Made by a program: the position numbers and the translations under genes. Source: Tissierella sp. MB52-C2 (GTDB taxonomy: Bacteria > Bacillota > Clostridia > Tissierellales > Tissierellaceae). From it: a stretch of DNA of 64,000 nucleotides. The stretch's first letter is position 1; each line of letters begins with the position of its first letter. The DNA is taken from NCBI RefSeq assembly GCF_030931715.1, contig NZ_CP133261.1:310001-374000 (forward strand), in the 5' to 3' direction. Of the stretch, positions 1 through 8,541 are shown one piece after another. Under the pieces are notes generated by a model. That model ran no database searches, was not told the origin of the DNA, and saw nothing but the letters and a program-made list of their open reading frames with translations.

Positions 1-599
1 GTGCAGGAAAGACCAGCACCCTAAGAGCCATATCTAACCTAATAAAGTCTCAAGGTAGTATAAAATATAAAGATGAAGAAATAAGTAATTTAAGTGCAGA
101 AAAAATAGTAGCTAAAAAACTTATTCATGTTCCAGAGGGAAGAAGAATATTTACTGCCCTAACAGTAGAAGAAAACCTTTTAATGGGTGCTTATTTAAGA
201 AATGATAAGGACAAAATAAAGGAAGACCTTGAGTTTGTATATAATATGTTCCCTAGATTAAGAGAAAGAACAAAACAATATGGTGGAACTCTAAGTGGTG
301 GAGAACAGCAGATGTTAGCTATTGGAAGAGCATTGCTATCAGCTCCGGAACTACTAATGCTAGATGAACCTTCCATGGGATTAGCACCAATAGTTATTGA
401 AGAGATATTTGAATCTATCAAAGAAATAAATCAAAAAACAGGACTAACATTTTTATTTGTGGAGCAAAATGCTAATGTTGCATTACAAACAGCAGATAGA
501 GGCTATGTAATAGAAACAGGAAAAATTCTATTTACAGGAGATGCTAAGGATTTATTACATGATGACAGAGTAAGAAAAGCTTATTTAGGTGAAGCATAG
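1..599 (+). CDS. livF: Branched-chain amino-acid ABC transporter ATP-binding protein LivF (5' end missing)
   Basis: The gene runs into the left edge of the window; the first complete codon is at base 3. It opens inside the Walker A motif (GKTST) and continues with the ABC signature LSGGEQQ, a Walker B LLMLDEPSMGLAP, and FVEQNA, which is the form typical of LivF where other ABC ATPases have a switch histidine. About 199 residues are present, so roughly the first 35-40 are missing compared with the usual 230-240. In the family, LivF is one of two cytoplasmic ATPases powering leucine/isoleucine/valine (or related amide or urea) import with LivG, LivH, LivM and LivK; those partners are presumably just upstream, outside the window. 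The gene ends at a strong terminator. Confidence 0.95.
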   Translation, partial: AGKTSTLRAISNLIKSQGSIKYKDEEISNLSAEKIVAKKLIHVPEGRRIFTALTVEENLLMGAYLRNDKDKIKEDLEFVYNMFPRLRERTKQYGGTLSGGEQQMLAIGRALLSAPELLMLDEPSMGLAPIVIEEIFESIKEINQKTGLTFLFVEQNANVALQTADRGYVIETGKILFTGDAKDLLHDDRVRKAYLGEA

Positions 600-624
600 A
601 AAAGGCGACCATAGTCGCCTTTTT
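600..624. terminator. Rho-independent terminator between livF and the convergent nitroreductase
   Basis: Stem AAAGGCGAC / GTCGCCTTT with loop CATA, followed by a T run on the plus strand and preceded by A residues that give a T run on the minus strand. It can serve both convergent genes; the nitroreductase stop codon overlaps the T tract. Confidence 0.9.
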
Positions 625-1141
625 AAAATTTATTATAATGTATTTTGGCATAAGGAAGAGCTTCGTTATTATGAGGACTTTTTTCTTCTGAAGGATAACC
701 TAGGGAAATCATACATTCAACATTATATTTTTCAGGAATATTTAATACATTTTTTACATAATCCTCTACACTTTCATCTTGCGGAGTAAGTCGATTTCTT
801 ACTTGAATCCAACAAGAACCAATACCTAAGGACTCTGCCATTAGTTGAATAACAGTAGCTATAATGGAGGAATCCTCTATCCAAATCTCACTAATTTGAG
901 AGTCAGCAGCTATAACAATTGCTAAAGGTGCATTTTTTATAGGAGCTGAAGCATGACCTCTTGAGTCACCTAGTTTTGTTAAGTTCTCCTTATTGTCAAC
1001 TACTATAAGTTCCCAAGGTCTTCTATTCTTAGAAGAAGGAGAGGTGAGCGCTCCTTGCAAAATTTTATCTAGTGCTTCTTTTTCTATTTCTCTATCCTCA
1101 TATTTTCTAATACTTCTTCTTTTCATAAGTAAATCTAACAT
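623..1141 (-). CDS. Nitroreductase family flavoprotein
   Basis: A 172-residue protein of the usual length for a compact single-domain FMN nitroreductase. Visible family features are the N-terminal RRSIRKYEDREIEKE segment (FMN phosphate contact), LTSPSSKNRRPWE, and a C-terminal half with GIGSCWIQVRNR and ISLGYPSEEK. Such enzymes use FMN and NAD(P)H to reduce nitro compounds, quinones or flavins in the cytoplasm; the natural substrate cannot be told from sequence. The start is supported by AAGGAG 8 bases upstream of the ATG. It is a single-gene unit convergent with livF. A decayed partial copy of the first about 47 codons of a very similar gene lies at 3498-3638, so this family was once duplicated here. 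Confidence 0.9.
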   Translation of the reverse strand: MLDLLMKRRSIRKYEDREIEKEALDKILQGALTSPSSKNRRPWELIVVDNKENLTKLGDSRGHASAPIKNAPLAIVIAADSQISEIWIEDSSIIATVIQLMAESLGIGSCWIQVRNRLTPQDESVEDYVKNVLNIPEKYNVECMISLGYPSEEKSPHNNEALPYAKIHYNKF

Positions 1142-1371
1142 GGTATCACTCCTTATTTTGGTATTGTAAGAATATTATAACATAGATTATTTATAACGAA
1201 TAGGAAAGTTCTACTTTGGTATTTTTCTAATTAAGAACTCAATCTGACCTAAACAAGTTTCAAAAAACACTTCCTTTATTATGTTTTTTTAGAAGTCTTT
1301 TTTATAATATGGTATTATAGGGTATAAGATAAAGATACATATAAGTATAAATAGATATATAAGGAGAAAAT

Positions 1372-1938
1372 ATGGAAATTAAAAGATGCCCTTGGGCAAA
1401 AAAAGATATAGATATTGAATATCATGATAATGAATGGGGAAAAGCTGTTCATGATGATAATAAATTATTTGAAATGATTATATTGGAAGGTATGCAGGCA
1501 GGACTCAGTTGGAATACAATTCTGAACAAGAGAGAGGATATGAGATTAGCCTTTGACAACTTTAATCCTGAAATAATCGCTAAATATGATATAGCGAAAA
1601 AGGAACAATTATTACTCAACCCAAATATTATTCGCAATAAAGCTAAGATAAATGCATTAGTTACCAATGCACAAGCATTCTTACGCATTCAGGAAGATTA
1701 TGGCTCTTTTGATAGTTATATTTGGAGATTTGTTGATGACCAGCCAATAATAAATTCATGGACAGAAATATCTCAGGTGCCTATAAGTACAGAGATTTCT
1801 GATGCTATAAGTAAGGATTTATATGCTCGTGGATTTAAGTTTGTGGGTTCAATAATCTGCTATTCTTTTATGCAGGCCATAGGCATGGTTAATGATCATA
1901 TGGTATGGTGTGAACAATATAAAATGAATTTGGGTTAG
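1372..1938 (+). CDS. tag: DNA-3-methyladenine glycosylase I
   Basis: The 188-residue product matches the Tag family end to end: RCPWAKKD at the N terminus, HDNEWGKAVHDD, EGMQAGLSWNTILNKRE, and a C-terminal NDHMVWC. The zinc site seen in E. coli Tag (Cys4, His17, His175, Cys179) is conserved as C6, H18, H176 and C180. The enzyme excises 3-methyladenine from alkylated DNA, the first step of base-excision repair. The start follows AAGGAG by six bases. It is alone between its own upstream promoter region and a terminator at 2014. Confidence 0.95.
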   Translation: MEIKRCPWAKKDIDIEYHDNEWGKAVHDDNKLFEMIILEGMQAGLSWNTILNKREDMRLAFDNFNPEIIAKYDIAKKEQLLLNPNIIRNKAKINALVTNAQAFLRIQEDYGSFDSYIWRFVDDQPIINSWTEISQVPISTEISDAISKDLYARGFKFVGSIICYSFMQAIGMVNDHMVWCEQYKMNLG

Positions 1939-2013
1939 AAGAAGGAAGCAAAATACCTTATCAATAGATAGGATGCTTGTCAGAGGATTGGAAATGTCCT
2001 ATAGTCTATATAA

Positions 2014-2048
2014 ATTAATAAACTACCTAATTTAGGTAGTTTATTAAT
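2014..2048. terminator. Bidirectional terminator between tag and the AhpD-like gene
   Basis: Near-perfect inverted repeat ATTAATAAACTACCTA / TAGGTAGTTTATTAAT around a three-base loop, between convergent genes. The T run is interrupted on both strands, so its efficiency is uncertain. Confidence 0.75.
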
Positions 2049-2057
2049 TTATTGATA

Positions 2058-2408
2058 TTATTCGAAGTCTTTAGCAAATTCTTCTAATGAATTCTTTAAT
2101 AAGGTTACAGTATAAGCAAGGGATGGACCGCCACCAAATGCAATTGCAACCATTGCAGCTTCCATTATTTCTTCCTTAGTTAAACCTGTTTTTAAAGCGT
2201 TGTAAGCATGTCCAACTATGCAATATTCACATCTACTATATACGGAAATACCAATAGCTACTAATTCTTTTTTCTTTAAATCAATAGTACCATCTTTAAA
2301 TACAGTATTTGTAAAGTTGCCAAAGGCAGACAATTGTTCTGGATTTGTTGTTGCAACACTTGACATACCATTATTGAAATCAGCTAAATATTCTCTAGGA
2401 CTTTTCAT
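2058..2408 (-). CDS. Carboxymuconolactone decarboxylase / AhpD-like family protein
   Basis: A protein of about 116 residues with the AhpD-type redox signature CEYCIVGH (C-x-x-C-x-x-x-H) in its middle, followed by [22 protein letters not shown], which fits the all-helical AhpD/CMD fold. AhpD-like members use the CxxC and nearby histidine for thiol-dependent peroxide reduction; the physiological partner is not evident here. I chose the ATG at 2408 because GGAGG lies eight bases upstream. A longer reading from a TTG five codons earlier would put the start on top of that ribosome binding site. It is divergent from the AIM24-family gene at 2614. Confidence 0.88.
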   Translation of the reverse strand: MKSPREYLADFNNGMSSVATTNPEQLSAFGNFTNTVFKDGTIDLKKKELVAIGISVYSRCEYCIVGHAYNALKTGLTKEEIMEAAMVAIAFGGGPSLAYTVTLLKNSLEEFAKDFE

Positions 2409-2613
2409 CTTAAATTCCTCCAATTTAAATTTATAAATATATAAAACAAAAGTTATAATCTACAAATTAATTATACTAGAGTTTAAAATAGCTGACTAAT
2501 AGAAAAAAATAATAAGCTGACATATAGAATAGAATAAATTTATAGAAGAAATTTAAAAAATCATGTAAAATATATATATGGACATAAAACAATAATTTAG
2601 CGGAGGTAGCAAC

Positions 2614-3285
2614 ATGAAATATTCAATAGAAGGAGATTATCCAGTACTTAGATGTGTACTTAATAGAGGAGAAACTATAAAAACTAGTGCAGGGGCTATG
2701 TCTTGGATGACAGATGGGTTTGATATTGAAACTGCATCAGGTGGTATCATGAAAGGTATAGCTAGAATGTTTTCTGGAGAGAGCATGTTTTTTAATCTTT
2801 ATACGGCAAAAACTGATAATCAAGAAATTGTATTTGCTTCATCATTGCCAGGAACAATAAGACATATAAAAATGGAAGGTCAAACTTTAATAGGACAGAA
2901 ATCAGCATATCTAGCTTCAGAAACTAGTGTTGAATTCCAGACTGTATTTACTAAAAAGTTTTCCTCAGGTTTGCTAGGAGGAGAAGGATTTATTTTACAA
3001 AGATTTTCAGGATATGGAGATTTATTCCTAGAAGCAGATGGATCTTTAACTGAATACAACTTAAACCCAGGTGAAGCAATGCTAGTAGATCAAGGACATG
3101 TATTCTTATTTGAAGAAAGTGTAAAGTATGAAATAGAAACAATTAAGGGAATGAAAAATGTTTTATTTGGAGGGGAAGGATTATTTCTTGTAAGATTAAT
3201 AGGTCCCGGTAAAGTAGTTCTCCAATCAATGCCTATATCAAATTTAGCTGCAAGGATAGTGCCATTTGTACCTTCAAAGGGATAA
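2614..3285 (+). CDS. AIM24 / TIGR00266 family protein
   Basis: The 223-residue product looks like a member of the bacterial AIM24-like (TIGR00266) family: short beta strands, MSWMTDGFDIET near the start, a glycine-rich middle (KGIARMFSGESMFFNLYTA), and repeats of the type FILQRFSGYGDLFLEADG and GLFLVRLIGPGKVVLQS. The family adopts a beta-prism-like trimeric fold; the biochemical role in bacteria is not established. There is no signal peptide or membrane segment. A GCGGAGG ribosome binding site precedes the ATG. It appears to be monocistronic, ending at the hairpin at 3289. Confidence 0.88.
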   Translation: MKYSIEGDYPVLRCVLNRGETIKTSAGAMSWMTDGFDIETASGGIMKGIARMFSGESMFFNLYTAKTDNQEIVFASSLPGTIRHIKMEGQTLIGQKSAYLASETSVEFQTVFTKKFSSGLLGGEGFILQRFSGYGDLFLEADGSLTEYNLNPGEAMLVDQGHVFLFEESVKYEIETIKGMKNVLFGGEGLFLVRLIGPGKVVLQSMPISNLAARIVPFVPSKG

Positions 3286-3288
3286 CAG

Positions 3289-3312
3289 AGGATGGCTTAG
3301 CCCATCCTTTTT
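3289..3312 (+). terminator. Terminator of the AIM24-family gene
   Basis: Stem AGGATGG / CCATCCT with a six-base loop and a following TTTTT run, four bases after the stop codon. Confidence 0.85.
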
Positions 3313-3501
3313 AATATTTCATTAGTAACCTTTTAAGGTATTCCAATAGATTACACTATTATTTCTCCTATATTCCCATCTAATCTAGAGGGAATGTCAA
3401 CTGAAAGAATATTATTTGAATAAACGTTGATTAAAGAAATCACTTCTCTAAATATACCTTCAATTTTTCGTGTTAATCCAATTCCAAATATTGAATCTAT
3501 A
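3312..3501 (-). pseudogene. Relic of the C-terminal part of an NAD(P)H-hydrate epimerase gene
   Basis: This stretch aligns with the 3' half of the intact epimerase gene at 9969-10634 on the same strand. From 3361 to 3501 only a handful of bases differ over about 140; from 3312 to 3360 the match is weaker, roughly four in five. Compared with the intact gene, 90 bases are missing, and the breakpoint falls on the 8-base word ATTTCTCC, which occurs twice in the intact gene (10030 and 10120). Read on the minus strand it gives an in-frame stretch beginning DSIFGIGLTRKIEGIF and then two stop codons near the end. It has no start codon of its own; it is fused to the nitroreductase relic next to it. 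Not functional. Confidence 0.88.
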
Positions 3502-3638
3502 ATAAGCTCCTAAGATCTTTGATTTTTTCCAGATAGTGAAGTTAAAGCACCTTGTAATATCTTGTCCTATACTTCTTTTTCTATTTACTGATCCTTATAT
3601 TTTCTAATGCTTCTTCTTTTCATAAATAAATCTAACAT
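3498..3638 (-). pseudogene. Relic of the N-terminal part of a nitroreductase gene
   Basis: On the minus strand this begins with an ATG and reads MLDLFMKRRSIRKYKDQ then a stop. Past the stop the same frame continues as IEKEV, stop, DKILQGALTSLSGKN, stop, ELII, matching codon for codon the first about 47 codons of the nitroreductase at 623-1141. Three in-frame stops and many substitutions show long decay. At about 3498-3501 the similarity switches, in frame, to the epimerase relic. The junction has only a few bases of shared sequence. It is best read as the 5' half of a dead gene fusion. Confidence 0.85.
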
Positions 3639-3806
3639 TAAATTTTATCCTAGTTTAATTTTATAAATATATTATATTATAGCTAATTTTAAAAAAGAGA
3701 ATCTTACTCCTTATATCAATTTTTATATCTGTTTTACTGAATAATGACTTGGTTCTCACTATAGATATAATCTATGTGTAAAGGAAGCCATATAGCTATT
3801 TACAAT

Positions 3807-3835
3807 TTGACTTGGATTAATAAATACAATAAAAT
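3807..3835 (+). promoter_or_regulatory. Possible sigma-A promoter of the ABC transporter cassette
   Basis: TTGACT, 17-base spacer, TAAAAT, about 55 bases upstream of the ABC ATPase start. The match to the consensus is moderate and the region is very AT-rich, so this is a tentative call. The rest of 3639-3806 holds nothing I can identify. Confidence 0.4.
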
Positions 3836-3889
3836 TGTATCGGTAATTTGAAATATTAGTACCATATAGTTGCATTGGGAGGGTTGATT

Positions 3890-4684
3890 ATGCATGACAT
3901 TACAGTTGAAAATATTAGGTTTTCATATGGCAAGGAACCTATTCTTGAAAATATAAATATGAAAATAGAAGCCGGAGACTTTGTTTGTCTGTTAGGTCAA
4001 TCTGGTTGCGGTAAAAGCACTTTTCTTAGATTGATGGCAGGATTATCAGAACCCGATTTAGGTACTATTTATATTGGAGACAAGCCATTACAAGGGGCAA
4101 GTCTGGATAGGGGTGTAGTTTTTCAAGATTATAGTTTATTTCCATGGCTAACTACAGGAAAAAATATTGTGCTTTCTTTACAGCAAAAGTTTAAGAATGA
4201 TAGTAAGAAGGAATTAAAAAAACGTGCTCTCTATTATTTGAAAAAGGTAGGATTGGAAGGATCTGCATTTGATAAATATCCAAATGAACTTTCTGGAGGT
4301 ATGCGTCAACGTTCTGCTATATGTAGATCCTTTGCCTTAGATCCTCCAATCTTACTTATGGACGAACCCTTTGGTGCTTTAGATGCCGTTACCCGTGCTA
4401 AATTACAGGACTTGGTATTAGATCTTTGGCGGAAGGACAAGGAGAACAGAAAAACTGTTTTATTTGTTACCCATGATGTTGATGAAGCCTTACTTCTATC
4501 TACAAAAATATTTGTTTTCGGTTCAAGTCCTAGCAAAATCATTTACACACATTCCTTTAAGGAAGGAGAAAAAATTGACCGAGACTCTTTGTTTAAAAAT
4601 AAGGAAATCTTAGAATTACGAAACAGGCTTATCCACATTATAAATAAAGATATCGAAGAGAAATTAACTGAAGGGAGATCATAA
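3890..4684 (+). CDS. ABC transporter ATP-binding protein, nitrate/sulfonate/taurine (SsuB/TauB) type
   Basis: A 264-residue ATPase with Walker A GQSGCGKST, Q-loop VVFQDYSLFPW, signature LSGGMRQR, Walker B PILLMDEPFGALD and the switch histidine in VLFVTHDVDEA. The QDYSLFPWLT segment and overall length place it in the SsuB/TauB/NrtD group. It energises import with the membrane protein at 5838 and the lipoprotein at 4686. The start is taken at the ATG at 3890 with GGGAGGG six bases upstream; a TTG five codons earlier would overlap that site. It is the first gene of a likely operon running to at least 8335. The transported compound is unknown. Confidence 0.93.
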   Translation: MHDITVENIRFSYGKEPILENINMKIEAGDFVCLLGQSGCGKSTFLRLMAGLSEPDLGTIYIGDKPLQGASLDRGVVFQDYSLFPWLTTGKNIVLSLQQKFKNDSKKELKKRALYYLKKVGLEGSAFDKYPNELSGGMRQRSAICRSFALDPPILLMDEPFGALDAVTRAKLQDLVLDLWRKDKENRKTVLFVTHDVDEALLLSTKIFVFGSSPSKIIYTHSFKEGEKIDRDSLFKNKEILELRNRLIHIINKDIEEKLTEGRS

Positions 4685-4685
4685 G

Positions 4686-5795
4686 ATGGGACAGAGGAAA
4701 ATACGTTTTATTACATTAACACTTGCTATACTTATATTAGCAGGAGTTTTGGCTGGCTGCGGCAGTAGAGGAAAAGATATAGGAGAAGATGATACACAAG
4801 TATCAGAAACACTTGGAGAAAAAGAGTTGAGCAAGATAAAAGTTGCTTATAATCCTGGAACAGGAAATATCTTAGGATTTATTGCTATTGATAAGGGTAT
4901 TGCTGCAGAGGAAGGCATTGAAATGGAGCTTGTTCCATTTTCTAACTCAACAGATGCATTAACAGCTCTACAATCAAAAAAGATTGATATGGCTGTTTCC
5001 TTTGGAACTGCTGCACCTCTTACATATGTTACAAATGGTGCAGATTTTACAATATTTGGAGGATATTTATCTGGAGGTATGCCTGTTTATGCCGTATCTG
5101 ATTTAGAGTATAAGGGATTAGAATCATTTGTAGGTAAAAAAGTTGCTACAGCAAGAATGTATACCCCTGATATAGTATGGCGTGGTGCTATGAAAGAAGC
5201 AGGCTATGATTTGGAAAATGATGTAACTATACTTGAATTTAAAAAGCCAAGTGAAGTATTGGAAGCTGTTAAATCTGGTAATGCAGATATTGGTATAGGT
5301 ACAAACTCAACATATTTACAATCTCTTGAAGCAGGTCTTAAAACAATAGCTTGGAGTAATGAGTTCTGGGATCCAGTTCATGTATGTTGTCGACCAGTTG
5401 CAAATACAACATGGATTAATGAAAATAGAGATACTGTAAAAGCATTTTTACGTTCATATATACGTGCTGAGAAAGTATTAAATGAAGATCCTGAATATGC
5501 AGTTAAATTAAATATGGAGTACCTTGAACTAGACGAAGAAAATGCAAGAACTATGCTTCTTGAAACAAATCAAGTTTTTGATACAGATCCTAAGAGTAAT
5601 GGAATCCGCTATATGTGGAATCGTTTAATTGATATGGAATACATTGATCCAGCTGATATAGATGTAAATGACCATATTAATATTGAAATATATAAAGAAG
5701 CTTTAGATGAACTTACAGCTGAAAATCCAGAGGAGTCATTCTATAAGGAACTTCAAGACAAATTTGTAAATTATAATTCTGAAGCTTTAGATTAG
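4686..5795 (+). CDS. ABC transporter substrate-binding lipoprotein, NMT1/SsuA-like
   Basis: The 369-residue product starts with a lipoprotein signal peptide: basic MGQRKIR, a hydrophobic core, and the lipobox LAGCGSRG. The mature part shows the NMT1/SsuA-like pattern: KVAYNPGTGNILGFIAIDKG, LVPFSNSTDALTALQSKKID, and a hinge region around FVGKKVATARM. In this family the protein captures aliphatic sulfonates, nitrate, pyrimidine precursors or other small anions and amines outside the membrane. It begins one base after the ATPase stop codon, with its ribosome site inside that gene, so the two are translationally coupled. Substrate is unknown; the downstream AtuA-like and amidase genes are the best clue. 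Confidence 0.92.
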   Translation: MGQRKIRFITLTLAILILAGVLAGCGSRGKDIGEDDTQVSETLGEKELSKIKVAYNPGTGNILGFIAIDKGIAAEEGIEMELVPFSNSTDALTALQSKKIDMAVSFGTAAPLTYVTNGADFTIFGGYLSGGMPVYAVSDLEYKGLESFVGKKVATARMYTPDIVWRGAMKEAGYDLENDVTILEFKKPSEVLEAVKSGNADIGIGTNSTYLQSLEAGLKTIAWSNEFWDPVHVCCRPVANTTWINENRDTVKAFLRSYIRAEKVLNEDPEYAVKLNMEYLELDEENARTMLLETNQVFDTDPKSNGIRYMWNRLIDMEYIDPADIDVNDHINIEIYKEALDELTAENPEESFYKELQDKFVNYNSEALD

Positions 5796-5837
5796 TTTTA
5801 AGAACTAGATATTATTATCTATAATAGGTGAGATTAA

Positions 5838-6611
5838 ATGTTAAAAGACGAAAGAAATATTAAAAATTATATGGGAACTATTATAATTATAATTGCAGCA
5901 TTTTTAATTTATACACTTGCTACTGATGTTTATAATATTCTTGACCCAGTATTATTTCCTGGTTTCTTAAAAATTGGGCCTAAATTTTATGATTCTATGC
6001 CTAAATTATTGGAAAGCCTCATTAGTTCTTCAAAACTTCTGATACCGGGATATTTTGGTGCTGCTTTTTCTGGCATCTTATTAGGAATTTTAATAGGTAC
6101 TAATCCAAGGCTGAACAAGACTCTAAAGCCAATCATATTTGCTCTTAATCCAATTCCACCATCTATGATGACTCCATATCTTATTGCTATTATGCCAACA
6201 TTTTATTTGTCATCTGTGGCAGTTATATTTATAGGATGCTTTTGGCCCTTTTTAAATGGTACTATAAATGGAATAGTTCTAATAGATCAAAAATATTTGG
6301 ATAATGCTAAAGTATTAGAATTAAGGGGATATAAAAAGCTATTTAATGTGATCTTGCCTGCCGCTGCCCCATCTATTTTAGCTGGAGCAGGAACAGCTTT
6401 AAACTTTGCATTTATTTTACTTGCAATAGCTGAAATGTTTGCAACGAATTCTGGACTTGGATATTTTATCCAATATTATGCAGATTTCTCAGATTATGCA
6501 AGGGTAATTGCTGGATTATTATTTATGGGATGCTTTATTGTCATCGTTATGCTTTTATTTGAGAAGTTAAAAAAGAGGATATTGTTTTGGACTCTTAACG
6601 AAAATAAATAA
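5838..6611 (+). CDS. ABC transporter permease, SsuC/TauC type
   Basis: A 257-residue protein with about six hydrophobic segments and the coupling motif of BPD permeases in ELRGYKKLFNVILPAAAPSIL (EAA-like loop contacting the ATPase; key residues E, G and P). It is the membrane channel for the importer formed with the genes at 3890 and 4686. The N-terminal region LDPVLFPGFLKIG is where SsuC-like proteins carry their short periplasmic segment. AGGTGA precedes the ATG. A 66-base gap with no terminator separates it from the AtuA-like gene. Confidence 0.92.
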   Translation: MLKDERNIKNYMGTIIIIIAAFLIYTLATDVYNILDPVLFPGFLKIGPKFYDSMPKLLESLISSSKLLIPGYFGAAFSGILLGILIGTNPRLNKTLKPIIFALNPIPPSMMTPYLIAIMPTFYLSSVAVIFIGCFWPFLNGTINGIVLIDQKYLDNAKVLELRGYKKLFNVILPAAAPSILAGAGTALNFAFILLAIAEMFATNSGLGYFIQYYADFSDYARVIAGLLFMGCFIVIVMLLFEKLKKRILFWTLNENK

Positions 6612-6677
6612 GAAATATAAGTGCGGCCACAGTGGATTTGTTCTACTGTGGCTACATTTAAAGGAAGGAGTTTAAGT

Positions 6678-8027
6678 ATGAAAAAGATCAGAATAGGTTG
6701 TGGAGCAGGATGTTCCTTTGATAGACTGGAACCGGCAATAGAATTGGTGGAAAAGGGAGATATAGATTATATTGTATTTGAATGTCTTGCAGAAAGGACA
6801 ATTGCAAATAATCAGCAACAAAAACTAAAGGATCCATCAAAGGGATATACTCCTATGCTTGAACCAAGAATGAGAGGGATTTTAAAGCAAGCAAAGGAAA
6901 ATGAAGTAAAGATAGTTACTAATATGGGTGCGGCAAATCCTAGTGCCGCTGTTGATATTATATTAAAAGTCGCAAAAGAGTTGAATATTACTAATATTAA
7001 GGTTGCCATGGTTTCAGGAGATGATTTGACCCATAATTTAGAGAAGTACAAATCTATGGTCATGTGGCAAAGTACAAAAACTCTTGGTGAACTTGACGCT
7101 GAAATAATATCTGCAAACGTATATTTAGGAGCAGAAGCAATAAAAGAAGCACTTGATAATGGAGCGGATATTGTAATTACAGGACGTGTTGCAGATGTGG
7201 CATTATTTGTAGGACCTATGATGCATGAATTTGGCTGGACTGAAAATGATTTACATAAAATAGGACAAGCCACTTTACTAGGACATCTTTTAGAATGTGG
7301 AGGACAAGTTACAGGTGGATATTTTGCAGATCCAGGATATAAAGATGTGGAAAATCTTCATATTTTAGGCCATCCAATTGCTGAAATCGATGAAACTGGA
7401 GATTTTATAGTTACTAAGGTGAAGGGGTCAGGTGGAGAGGTATCTCCCCGTACATGTAAAGAGCAGTTGTTATATGAAATAACAGATCCAGCCTGCTATA
7501 TTACTCCCAATGCCATGGTGGACTTTACTAATGTTAATTTTAAACAGGTTGAGAAGGATGTTGTACTTGTAACAGGAGCTGTGTCTAAAGGAGTGCCTGA
7601 TACTTATAAAGTAAATATAGGATATTGTGATTGTTATATTGGAGAAGGGGAAGTAAGTTTTGGTGGTTTAAATTCACTTTCTCGTGCAAAATTGTGTGCC
7701 GATATAATTGAAAAACGATTAGAAATAGTAAAAGCAAATATAGATGAGTACAGAGTCGATTATATAGGTTATAACTCTTTGTATAAAACAAATATTTCAG
7801 ATAGATTTGCACCGGAGGAACATAGCGAGATAAGACTTAGGATAAGTGGAAGAACAAAGACTTATGAAGATGCAATGCTTATATCCCAAGAATTAGATTA
7901 TCTTTATACAAATGGGCCTGCAGGCTCTTCAGGAGTAGAATCTAGGGTGAGACAGGTATTATCCATTGGCGCAATGATTATTCCGAAGGAAGATATAGCT
8001 ACTGATATAACTTATTGGGAGGTATAA
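6678..8027 (+). CDS. AtuA-family protein (DUF1446), N-terminal module
   Basis: This 449-residue protein begins MKKIRIGCGAGCSFDRLEPA and contains VKIVTNMGAANP, ADIVITGRVADVALFVGPM and EVSPRTCKEQLLYEITDP, all characteristic of the acyclic terpene utilisation AtuA family (DUF1446). In Pseudomonas, AtuA belongs to citronellol/geraniol degradation, but the many anaerobe members have no assigned reaction. AtuA of Pseudomonas is about 600 residues and carries an extra C-terminal ferredoxin-like module; here that module is the separate next gene. The start at 6678 is set by AAGGAAGGAG upstream; 19 in-frame codons before it look untranslated. Its place in the transporter operon suggests it processes the imported compound. 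Confidence 0.85.
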   Translation: MKKIRIGCGAGCSFDRLEPAIELVEKGDIDYIVFECLAERTIANNQQQKLKDPSKGYTPMLEPRMRGILKQAKENEVKIVTNMGAANPSAAVDIILKVAKELNITNIKVAMVSGDDLTHNLEKYKSMVMWQSTKTLGELDAEIISANVYLGAEAIKEALDNGADIVITGRVADVALFVGPMMHEFGWTENDLHKIGQATLLGHLLECGGQVTGGYFADPGYKDVENLHILGHPIAEIDETGDFIVTKVKGSGGEVSPRTCKEQLLYEITDPACYITPNAMVDFTNVNFKQVEKDVVLVTGAVSKGVPDTYKVNIGYCDCYIGEGEVSFGGLNSLSRAKLCADIIEKRLEIVKANIDEYRVDYIGYNSLYKTNISDRFAPEEHSEIRLRISGRTKTYEDAMLISQELDYLYTNGPAGSSGVESRVRQVLSIGAMIIPKEDIATDITYWEV

Positions 8028-8029
8028 AA

Positions 8030-8335
8030 ATGAAACTTAAAGAAATAGCACATACTAGAACTGGAGATAAAGGCAATATGTCAAATATTGCAGTTATTCC
8101 TTATGATGAAAAGGACTATCCTATGCTTAAAGAGTTTTTAACTGCAGAAAAGGTAGAAGAATTCTTTTCTCAAATATGTTTTGGCGGAGTCAAAAGATAT
8201 GAACTTGATAATATATGTGCATTTAACTTTGTACTTGAAGATTCTTTAGGCGGAGGTGTCACAAGAAGCCTTGCTGTTGATAAACATGGAAAATCTCTTG
8301 GGATGGCACTTTTAGAAATGGAAATAAAAGAATAG
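8030..8335 (+). CDS. Small AtuA-related protein (AtuA-like ferredoxin-fold domain)
   Basis: A 101-residue protein with the hallmark HTRTGDKGNMSNIAV at the N terminus, then FGGVKRYELDNICAFNFVLE and LGGGVTRSLAVDKHGKS. This corresponds to the C-terminal module of long AtuA proteins, here encoded separately. It starts two bases after the AtuA stop codon, with GGGAGG inside the end of that gene, so the two products are almost certainly made together and probably form one complex. No catalytic function is known for this module. The 206 bases that follow, up to 8541, show no convincing gene or terminator. Confidence 0.8.
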   Translation: MKLKEIAHTRTGDKGNMSNIAVIPYDEKDYPMLKEFLTAEKVEEFFSQICFGGVKRYELDNICAFNFVLEDSLGGGVTRSLAVDKHGKSLGMALLEMEIKE

Positions 8336-8541
8336 ATATACAATTTAAAATAGGAATCCTTGGGAACTGATTATGTTATTGCATAGATGAATTTGAAAAT
8401 GGGAATATTAGGATGGGATAAAATAAATAGTGAACAAATATTGTTGTTTTATTTATTATAACTAGAATATTATTATGTTCATATTAGTCATAAGATAACT
8501 TATATAATTAATTTTCAGAAACATTCAAGGAGGATATAGAT

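Noticed and set aside
3498-3638. Treating the nitroreductase-like segment as a small functional gene
   Set aside because: It has three in-frame stops within 47 codons and lacks the rest of the fold.
6812-7273. A 153-codon open frame on the minus strand inside the AtuA-like gene
   Set aside because: It is the antisense shadow of a well-supported gene, has no ribosome binding site, and reads as a serine- and isoleucine-rich low-complexity protein. The same applies to the other antisense frames, such as 43150-43599 and 9510-9848.
8392-8466. A 24-codon frame starting ATGAATTTGAAAATGGG between the AtuA pair and the amidase gene
   Set aside because: No ribosome binding site, no recognisable similarity and AT-biased composition expected by chance.
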